Of a DNA stretch of 11,937 nucleotides, positions 6,427 through 11,937 are shown one piece after another. Within the stretch, counting starts at the first letter, position 1. Every line of letters starts with the position of its first letter. The translations under genes and the position numbers were made by a program. Where the stretch lies: contig JBLHLB010000095.1 in assembly GCA_047618505.1 (NCBI GenBank), positions 1 through 11,937 on the forward strand, read 5' to 3'. The stretch is from JBLHLB01 sp047618505 (GTDB lineage Bacteria; Planctomycetota; UBA1135; GCA-002686595). The notes under the pieces were generated by a model. That model worked only from the letters and a program-made list of their open reading frames with translations, was not told the DNA's origin and did no database searches.

Positions 6427-6936
6427 GAAGGGCGCCAGGGGCAGACGCCGAAGGCGTACTTCGCGCCAGAAGCCACCTTGCAGTTGCCATGCGCGACAGG
6501 CTGAGCGCGAGTCTTCGGCCAGACCAACAATTAGGTAGAGCCAGCTGGATCCCTGTCCCCAAAGCGCGCGTGCCTGACCCTCATCATCCTTGGACGGGTG
6601 CGCTGGTCCACCAGGATGGGAGTGGAAGACCCCGAGTATCTTCAGGTTGAGAGCGCGTGCACGTTCCTGTTCCCGGGCGTACTCGGCGGGGTCGAAGCGG
6701 AAGCGAGCGGTATCGGTTGCGATGTTGCTAAGTGCCCGCCAGGCGAAGACGTGATCCATTTGACTCAATCCGCGTGCCCCACAGTTCGGGCCAAGGAGGA
6801 TCCCACAGACTTCCCGTGGAGCCTGTTCGCGCGCCCTAAAGAGCAGTTGGCTGGGGATGGTTGCGCCGATGCTGGCGGTAACACCCCGTAGCGAGGACCC
6901 AATGGTTCTTGCTTCCCCTATGGTCTGATCTTGCAC
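6418..6936 (-). CDS. JAMM/MPN+ zinc metallopeptidase (M67 family)
   Basis: About 172 residues from the GTG at 6936, which is preferred because the upstream candidates (TTG 7005, ATG 7032) overlap or crowd the divergent FHA-AOR start and add sequence unlike the family. The family start pattern, SQLLFRAREQAPREVCGILLG, follows about 28 residues in; Glu42 of this motif is the expected catalytic Glu. The JAMM metal motif HSHPGGPAHPSKDD (105-118) gives His105, His107, Ser115 and Asp118 with the exact HxHx7SxxD spacing. Then comes WLYLIVGLAED, the usual closing strand. Bacterial M67 enzymes cleave C-terminal bonds on ubiquitin-fold proteins; Mec, for example, releases cysteine from CysO and acts with MoaD/ThiS-like sulfur carriers. 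Lying beside AOR and MoeA genes, a role in processing a MoaD-like carrier for pterin cofactor synthesis is a reasonable inference, but no such carrier gene is in the window. The stop overlaps the NADH dehydrogenase gene by 9 nt, tail to tail. Confidence 0.85.
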   Translation of the reverse strand: MQDQTIGEARTIGSSLRGVTASIGATIPSQLLFRAREQAPREVCGILLGPNCGARGLSQMDHVFAWRALSNIATDTARFRFDPAEYAREQERARALNLKILGVFHSHPGGPAHPSKDDEGQARALWGQGSSWLYLIVGLAEDSRSACRAWQLQGGFWREVRLRRLPLAPFSV

Positions 6937-7021
6937 CCTAGAATGGTACCCTGGCGGCGCCGGTGAGGTCCGACTCCAGCAGAGGGGCGGCCCTGAGGTT
7001 GTCAAAAATATAGAAGCGGTC
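6937..7021. promoter_or_regulatory. Divergent intergenic region, JAMM gene / FHA-AOR gene
   Basis: This 85-nt gap must hold the control signals for both divergent genes if the GTG start at 6936 is right. Its one notable feature is an A/T-rich patch, TCAAAAATATAGAA (7002-7015), in otherwise GC-rich DNA, immediately before the FHA-AOR ATG at 7022. It could be a -10-like element giving a nearly leaderless transcript, and its AGAAG (7012-7016) could serve as a weak ribosome site. No convincing -35 partner is visible. Confidence 0.25.
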
Positions 7022-9442
7022 ATGACTATCATTACTCTCCAACTGCTGACGCCCGGTCAGGCCGTCAGGCAAGAGAAAGTTACGGAAGGCTCGACGATCG
7101 GACGGGCGCCCACGAGCGACCTGACTCTGCAGGACCCCGCCGCTTCGGGACGCCATGCGAAGATCGTGCTGGTGGATGGGTGCTTGCAGATCGAGGACCT
7201 CGGCAGTTCAAACGGGACCTTGGTGGCCGACTCAAAGGTGCTGCACAAGGACCAAAGGGCCAAGCTGACGCAGGGCTTTCAGTTCACTCTGGGTCAAACA
7301 AAGTTCGAGGTCATGACCATCGAACAACCCGAGACGGTTTCGACCGAGGACGGGATGCTCAGTACTCGCCTAGACCTCGGCGTGTGCGAAACCCAGACTG
7401 CTGAGCCCCAATCTGCTGAAGCCCAGTCGGTCGAAGGTGAGAAGCGGGGAGGGGAACCAGACGAGCATGCGGCCAAGGAAGAAGAGCCGGTGCGCGTGAA
7501 GACGGAAGTCGATGCGGTGGACAAGAGCGAAGCAGAAGAAGCACCAGCAGCGTCGGTCGCGAAACCGCCCAAGAAAGCCAAGCCTGCTCTCCCGGAAATC
7601 CCCGCCATCGAACCGGGGACAAAGGAGCCTGACCAATTCACGATCCAGCGTTATGAGGTCGACCTCTCCACCTACACGGTCAAGCACGTTGAAGTGATCT
7701 GCGAGGACTTTGAGGATGTCCTTGGCGGGGCAGCGCGCGGATTCAAGCTGCTAGAGGGCTACGACGTATGCGATGCCTATGCGCCCGCTTCACCGTTGAT
7801 CCTCAACCTCGGGTGCCTGAGTGGTTCCCAGTTCATGACTGGGCTGCGCACCTATTTCCACGGATACTCGCCGTTGAAGGCATCTGTTGAAGGTGCGCCC
7901 AGTGCTATGTGGACCGCAGGCTCCGGAAAGTTTGGCACGAAGCTCCGTGTTCTTGGGATCGACGAGGTTGTCTTCGTCGGTCGCGCCATCAAGCCCGTCT
8001 ACCTCCACATTGACAAGCCGGAGGGATCAGATGCTCCGCGCTTCACCTTCCGCAATGCGTCGGGCATCCAGGGCAATCCTGCCAACGAGAAGATTCAACA
8101 CCTCTACACGAAGCATCCGGCGGCACACTTTGCGGTCATCGGTCCTGCAGGTGAGAACTACGGCGAGGTGCGTTACGCAGCCATCGCGCTTTCGACGGTG
8201 AACCAGCTGAAGAGCGGCGACATGAAGAGCCGTTTCTGCGGTCGCGGCGGCTTTGGTGGGTTGATGGGTTCCAAGAACCTCCTGGGCATCGTCGCTGACG
8301 TGAAGGATCAGAAGAGCCCGCGTGCCGATGGCATCAAAGAGATCAACCTGCATGTGGCCCGGGGCGACGGCAGCCGTCGTTTCCGCGACAAGGCCAAGTC
8401 GGACGGCGGTGGCGGAACCTGGGCTAACATGGAAGCCCTGGACCCCTTGCACGCCATGCCGGAGTTGAACTTCAACCCGACCGACACAAATGCGTCCCGA
8501 GACCTCTGGCGAGAAAGCGTGGAGGCCAAGGGCGACTTCTTGATCAAGGATGAAGCCTGCTTCGCCTGTGGCATTGCCTGCCACAAGAACTTGTATGAAA
8601 ACGAAGACGGCAAGAAGGGCCGCTTTCGCGCAAAGTTCGACTACGAACCCCTCAACCTGCTCTCCTCGAACATTGGTATCTATGACATTGGCCAAGCATC
8701 GGACTTGGTCGAGTTGGTAGACGATCTGTGCATGGACTCCATCTCCATTGGCGTGACCTTGGCCTATGCCATGGAATACAACCGCCGTAGGGAAGCCGCG
8801 GGTGAGCCGAGCATCCTGCCCGACTATGTCCAGTATGGAAACTTCGAAGGGGCGCGGCGCGCCATCGAGGAGATTGGGCACGGCAAGTTGGCTGTCCTTG
8901 GCCAGGGGGCTAAGCGCCTTGCGGAGGCCATGGGCGAACCCGAGTACGCAATGCACTGCAAGGGCGTCGAATTCCCCGCTTACATGCCACACGTGAACCC
9001 CGGCTATCCCTGGGCCCTGGCTGGCGGGCACATGTCGATGAAGACCTACCTGCTCTATGTCTTTGAAAAGGAAGCGGGCATGGACTACTGGGTCGAAGCC
9101 ATCACCCAGCGCGGCTGGACGATCTTGCGGGACGATCTCATCGGCGTGTGCAAGTTTGCCGCTTTGAATGACGAGCACATGACGAAGGCGCTGCACGCCC
9201 TTTCGGGGTTGAAGATCGACGCCGCAGAGTTGCGACAAACAGTCAAGCGCACCTTCCTGCGTGGCTACCGTCTAGAGAAAAAACAGGGCTTCGGCGAGGA
9301 CGATTACGTCATGCCCGCGGATGTTCATCAGCCCCAGGCAAACATGGACCTAGAGCACTTCAACACCCTGGAGTTCTTCCAGGAGCTAAAGGGCAAGGTC
9401 ACCGCGCGCCTGGATCAGATGTTGATCGAAGAGTCGATCTGA
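7022..9442 (+). CDS. FHA domain fused to tungsten/molybdenum aldehyde:ferredoxin oxidoreductase (AOR)
   Basis: 806 residues against about 600 for ordinary AOR. Residues 1-98 are a forkhead-associated domain: GR at 27-28, SGRH at 42-45 and GSSNGT at 61-66, the phosphothreonine-contacting pattern. Residues ~99-205 are a Glu/Lys/Ala-rich, probably disordered linker that begins with ETVSTEDG. Residues ~207-806 are the AOR module, whose known members oxidise aldehydes to carboxylic acids using a tungsto-bispterin and a 4Fe-4S cluster. Visible landmarks: RFCGRGGFGGLMGSKNL (404-420), cluster ligands CFACGIAC (Cys513, Cys516, Cys520) and Cys710 in DLIGVC, pterin motifs DSISIG (572-577) and DLIGVC (705-710), Glu542 in the YE pair and His670 in AGGHMS at the positions of the AOR active-site Glu and His. 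The N-terminal pterin-phosphate region and the usual AYDPR motif (here AYMPH, 653-657) diverge, so substrate cannot be named. No signal peptide: cytoplasmic. ATG at 7022 with a weak AGAAG upstream. Confidence 0.93.
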   Translation: MTIITLQLLTPGQAVRQEKVTEGSTIGRAPTSDLTLQDPAASGRHAKIVLVDGCLQIEDLGSSNGTLVADSKVLHKDQRAKLTQGFQFTLGQTKFEVMTIEQPETVSTEDGMLSTRLDLGVCETQTAEPQSAEAQSVEGEKRGGEPDEHAAKEEEPVRVKTEVDAVDKSEAEEAPAASVAKPPKKAKPALPEIPAIEPGTKEPDQFTIQRYEVDLSTYTVKHVEVICEDFEDVLGGAARGFKLLEGYDVCDAYAPASPLILNLGCLSGSQFMTGLRTYFHGYSPLKASVEGAPSAMWTAGSGKFGTKLRVLGIDEVVFVGRAIKPVYLHIDKPEGSDAPRFTFRNASGIQGNPANEKIQHLYTKHPAAHFAVIGPAGENYGEVRYAAIALSTVNQLKSGDMKSRFCGRGGFGGLMGSKNLLGIVADVKDQKSPRADGIKEINLHVARGDGSRRFRDKAKSDGGGGTWANMEALDPLHAMPELNFNPTDTNASRDLWRESVEAKGDFLIKDEACFACGIACHKNLYENEDGKKGRFRAKFDYEPLNLLSSNIGIYDIGQASDLVELVDDLCMDSISIGVTLAYAMEYNRRREAAGEPSILPDYVQYGNFEGARRAIEEIGHGKLAVLGQGAKRLAEAMGEPEYAMHCKGVEFPAYMPHVNPGYPWALAGGHMSMKTYLLYVFEKEAGMDYWVEAITQRGWTILRDDLIGVCKFAALNDEHMTKALHALSGLKIDAAELRQTVKRTFLRGYRLEKKQGFGEDDYVMPADVHQPQANMDLEHFNTLEFFQELKGKVTARLDQMLIEESI

Positions 9443-9485
9443 GCCCAGAATCACGGGCCCCGGGCGCGCTCTGCGCAGGGCTGGC

Positions 9486-11450
9486 CTAGGTCAAGCTCTC
9501 GAAGCCTAGGTCGACCAGCTCCGCGCGTAGCTCCGCGCTATCCATCAACTTGACCAGGGCTTTAAGCGCGGGGCGTTCGCGGCGTGCGGTCGGCGTCACA
9601 AGCTCGAAGTGCTCTGAGCGCACAAAGACGAATCCGAGGCCTTGGTCGCGGGCGAGTACATCCAAGGTCATGCCCCAGTCGGCGCGCCCCTGGGCCACGG
9701 CTGCGGCGACGGCGTGGTGACTCTTGGCCTCCGTGCTGTGACCGGGCGGGCGCGAGGATTTCAGAAGTTGATCCAGAAGCTGGCGCGTTCCGCTGCCACG
9801 GTTTCGGTTGACCATGCGCGCCCCTTGGCTGCGCAGCATCGCAGTCATGGCATCTAAGTCGAAGCCTGCGAAGCGCTCGTCGCCAGGTCGGAAAACGATG
9901 CCCTGGCGGCGTCCGTAGCCTCCGATTATCTCGGTGCCCGCCGGCAGGAAGGCGCGGTTGTACTGGCCGCTGACTTCGTCGAGGAGGTGGCAGCCAGCCA
10001 CATCACCTTCCCCGCGTTCGAGGGCGCGGAGGCCCGCCTTGGAGCCGACGGGGACAGACTTGCAACGGAATCCAAGCTGCGCCATTCGACCTAGGATCAG
10101 CTCTAAACCGACGCAGTGACTCCCAATGGCAAGGAGATCAGCGGGTACGGCGCGTCCTCCGATCGGATGCACTTCGACCTGTTCGCCTTCCTCGATGTAT
10201 TCACAATGACGTGGTACGCGCAGGTAGCCGTCGGCCCGTGAAAAGGTCGACACGCTGCCCGACCCAGCACCCAGGGGGTAGGCCGACAGACCGTTGTCTC
10301 CGGTCGCGAGGTCCACCAGGACATACTCCGTGCGACCCGGAATGGAGCGTACTCGGTGGGGCATCGTGGCCCGCACGCAGTCCTTCGAGTTTGCTCCCCT
10401 TGCGCCGACTTCACCCGTCAAACGGCGAACCAAGGGCGCGATGAATTCGTGGAAGGTGAAGATGGCGGAAGTGGGGAAGCCGGGCAGCACAGCGATGGGG
10501 CGATCATCGATCTCGGCCACGCAGATCGGCTTGCCGGGCTTGAGGGCAACACCGTGAACGATGATTCCGCGCGATCCGCTGCGCTCCCGTGTGAGACGCT
10601 TCAGCACGCTTGAATTCAGATCGCCGCGGCCCTTCGAAGTGCCACCAGAGAGCAGGATCAAGTCCGGCGCCTCGTCACTGTCGAGTGCTCCCGCAAGGAC
10701 TGCGTGCAGCGCATCCTCGTCATCCGGGAGGATCCCGCCGAAGCTCGCGTCCGCCCCGGCCTCCGTCAAGGCGTCGATGAGAATGCGACTGTTGCTGTCG
10801 AAGACCTGGCCGAGTCCGAGCTGTTCACCGGGCGCACGAACTTCATCTCCCGTGGAAAGAACAAGCGCGCGCGGTCGGCGAGTGACAGATACCAATGCGG
10901 CGCCCACCGCCGCCGCCAGGGCCGTTTCGCGTGAAGTCATACGCTGTCCGGCCTGGAGCACGATTTCTCCCCGACCAACATCGCTGCCGGCACCGGAGAT
11001 GTTCGTGCCCGGTGTAAGGGCACGGAATACGTGGATCTCATCTGCGCCGTCCAGCGGTGCGCTGTCTTCCACCATCAAGACCGCATCGGCTCCACGGGGA
11101 ACGACTCCGCCGGTGGCGATCTCTATGGCTTGACCGAGTTCTAGCTGTCCGATTCCATCAACTCCCACGCGTCCCGCCGCAATGGCATCAGAGCGTCGCA
11201 CCCTCAGCCGCTTTGGCTCCGTTTCTGTGGCGCCGTAGCTGTCGGCAGCTTGAATCGCGAAGCCGTCCATGTTGCTGCGGTCGAAGCCGGGGACATCCAC
11301 GGGCGAGCGCAGGGCCGCCGCGAGCACGCGTCCAAGGGCATGCTCCAGCGCAACCTCCTCCGATTCCGGACCGAGGTGTGCAAAGGCCTCGTCGAGAATC
11401 CGATGGGCCTCTTCATCAGTGACGACCTTGAGGAACTGACCTTGCTTCAC
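9486..11450 (-). CDS. MoeA-type molybdopterin metal insertase fused to a PBP-like domain
   Basis: 654 residues. Residues 1-430 are a MoeA molybdopterin molybdenumtransferase, which inserts molybdate or tungstate into adenylylated molybdopterin: DVPGFDRSNMDGFAI (52-66), ATGGVVPRGADAVLMVED (112-129), VLSTGDEVRAPGEQLG (197-212), LLSGGTSKGRGDLN (266-279), HGVALKPGKPICVA (299-312) and LPGFPTSAIFTFHEF (322-336). Residues ~436-654 resemble the periplasmic-binding-protein-like domain (PF12727 type) found attached to some MoeA proteins and to ModE/LysR-like regulators: AIGSHCVGLELIL, GSKAGLRALERGEGDVAGCHLLD, NRNRGSGTRQLLD, HHAVAAAVAQGRADWGM. With no signal peptide this half is cytoplasmic and may bind an oxyanion or a cofactor intermediate; its ligand is unknown. 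The GTG start at 11450 overlaps the upstream gene's TGA in a 4-nt GTGA, so translation is coupled. Convergent with the AOR gene, 43 nt apart. Confidence 0.93.
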   Translation of the reverse strand: MKQGQFLKVVTDEEAHRILDEAFAHLGPESEEVALEHALGRVLAAALRSPVDVPGFDRSNMDGFAIQAADSYGATETEPKRLRVRRSDAIAAGRVGVDGIGQLELGQAIEIATGGVVPRGADAVLMVEDSAPLDGADEIHVFRALTPGTNISGAGSDVGRGEIVLQAGQRMTSRETALAAAVGAALVSVTRRPRALVLSTGDEVRAPGEQLGLGQVFDSNSRILIDALTEAGADASFGGILPDDEDALHAVLAGALDSDEAPDLILLSGGTSKGRGDLNSSVLKRLTRERSGSRGIIVHGVALKPGKPICVAEIDDRPIAVLPGFPTSAIFTFHEFIAPLVRRLTGEVGARGANSKDCVRATMPHRVRSIPGRTEYVLVDLATGDNGLSAYPLGAGSGSVSTFSRADGYLRVPRHCEYIEEGEQVEVHPIGGRAVPADLLAIGSHCVGLELILGRMAQLGFRCKSVPVGSKAGLRALERGEGDVAGCHLLDEVSGQYNRAFLPAGTEIIGGYGRRQGIVFRPGDERFAGFDLDAMTAMLRSQGARMVNRNRGSGTRQLLDQLLKSSRPPGHSTEAKSHHAVAAAVAQGRADWGMTLDVLARDQGLGFVFVRSEHFELVTPTARRERPALKALVKLMDSAELRAELVDLGFESLT

Positions 11451-11937
11451 GGTCGGCCGACTCCGTCATAGAGGTAAACGTTGACCAGTTCACCGTCGTC
11501 GATGCCCTCCGATTCGGCGGGCACAAGGGCGAAGCCAAGTGCACGCGTAGTGGAGGAAAGTAGGGAGGCACCGGAAAGTGCGATGGGTTGCACCGTCCCG
11601 TTGTCCTGCTCCGCCATCCGCACATAATCCAAGCGTCCAATCTGGCTAGCGATGCGCCGCGATAGGCGCATGCTCCTTATGGGGTAGGGGCTCGCGACAG
11701 GGCGTTCCCCGAGCTGTCGAATTGCCGGCCCACCCAACAAGTCGTAGGCACACAGGCAAGACACGGGATTCCCCGGCAATAGAAACACCTTCGAGTCCCC
11801 TATGCGTCCCATGCCCGTCGGTGCGCTGGGTCGCATGGCGACACCGTGGACGTCGAGCTTCCCAAGTTCCGCGACGAGTTGCGGGATGTAGTCCTCGCGA
11901 CCGACGGAAGATCCCCCCGCGCAGAGCAGCACATCGC
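11447..11937 (-). CDS. moeA: MoeA-family molybdopterin metal insertase, C-terminal part (5' end outside window)
   Basis: The frame is open to the window edge (the last visible codon start reads D-V-L-L-C), so about 163 C-terminal residues are seen. They cover the end of the MoeA nucleotide/pterin-binding domain, DVLLCAGGSSVGREDY, then HGVAMRPSAPTGMG, VFLLPGNPVSCLCAYD and the small C-terminal beta-barrel domain ending VNVYLYDGVGRP. GGSSVGRED and LPGNPVS are the family's hallmark motifs, with Ser in place of the more usual Val in GGVSVG. The gene is the upstream member of a coupled MoeA pair (4-nt stop/start overlap). Paired MoeA genes are known in tungsten-using prokaryotes, where the two copies are thought to serve different metals. 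Together with the neighbouring AOR, this suggests that one copy could serve tungsten. Which copy takes which metal cannot be told from sequence. Confidence 0.9.
   Translation of the reverse strand, partial: DVLLCAGGSSVGREDYIPQLVAELGKLDVHGVAMRPSAPTGMGRIGDSKVFLLPGNPVSCLCAYDLLGGPAIRQLGERPVASPYPIRSMRLSRRIASQIGRLDYVRMAEQDNGTVQPIALSGASLLSSTTRALGFALVPAESEGIDDGELVNVYLYDGVGRP

Noticed and set aside
6937..7032. Extending the JAMM protein to the ATG at 7032
   Set aside because: The extra residues are unlike the family, and the start would overlap the divergent FHA-AOR start codon and leave no promoter space.
8027..9238. Long minus-strand open frame (403 codons) opposite the AOR gene
   Set aside because: It lies wholly antisense to the conserved AOR core, shows no recognisable domain, and is explained by codon bias in GC-rich DNA.
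9443..9485. Possible terminator between the AOR and MoeA-PBP stops
   Set aside because: The gap has GC-rich partial palindromes (CTGCGCAG, CCCGGG-like) but no single stable stem with a T tract.
10561..11133. Plus-strand open frame of 190 codons inside the MoeA-PBP gene
   Set aside because: Ser/Pro/Arg-rich antisense shadow of conserved MoeA motifs.

Overview
The window is GC-rich, gene-dense DNA from a bacterium with an outer membrane. The evidence for an outer membrane is an OMPLA-type phospholipase with a signal peptide and a beta-barrel C-terminus. Three features recall Planctomycetota, with Myxococcota or a related deep-branching Gram-negative lineage as alternatives: a Ser/Thr kinase joined through a membrane segment to an FGE-sulfatase-fold domain, frequent TTG/GTG starts, and weak or absent Shine-Dalgarno sites. 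This placement is an inference; no rRNA or marker gene is present. I see no tRNA, rRNA, CRISPR array, insertion sequence or phage gene.

Layout. 1-293 (+) is the 3' end of an M16 (insulinase/processing-peptidase) zinc peptidase. A strong hairpin (296-326) separates it from the convergent phospholipase A gene pldA (327-1331, -). Upstream of pldA on the same strand lies a 45-codon ORF for a tiny single-pass or secreted peptide (1435-1572, -). A forward cluster follows: an MBL-fold hydrolase resembling class II cyclic-nucleotide phosphodiesterases (1765-2583), a membrane Ser/Thr kinase with an FGE-fold extracytoplasmic domain (2716-4803), and, 6 nt later and in the same frame, a type II NADH dehydrogenase carrying a C-terminal cyclic-nucleotide-binding domain (4810-6426). 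A JAMM/M67 metallopeptidase (6418-6936, -) overlaps the end of that gene tail to tail. Divergent from it is an 806-residue protein with an N-terminal FHA domain, a long charged linker and a complete tungsten/molybdenum aldehyde:ferredoxin oxidoreductase (AOR) module (7022-9442, +). Convergent to that are two translationally coupled MoeA-family genes on the minus strand: a MoeA whose 5' end is outside the window (11447-11937) and a MoeA fused to a PBP-like domain (9486-11450).

How the genes may work together (inference). The right half reads as a pterin-metal module: AOR plus two MoeA-type metal insertases plus a JAMM peptidase of the kind that can process MoaD/CysO-like sulfur carriers. The left half reads as a signalling and respiration module: a possible cAMP hydrolase, a Ser/Thr kinase, and an NADH dehydrogenase with a cyclic-nucleotide sensor. 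The link between them would be the FHA domain, a phosphothreonine reader, placed directly on the AOR. The window may therefore hold a redox system controlled both by phosphothreonine signalling (kinase to FHA-AOR) and by cyclic nucleotide (PDE to CNB-NDH-2). The domain fusions are read directly from the sequence; the circuit is a hypothesis.
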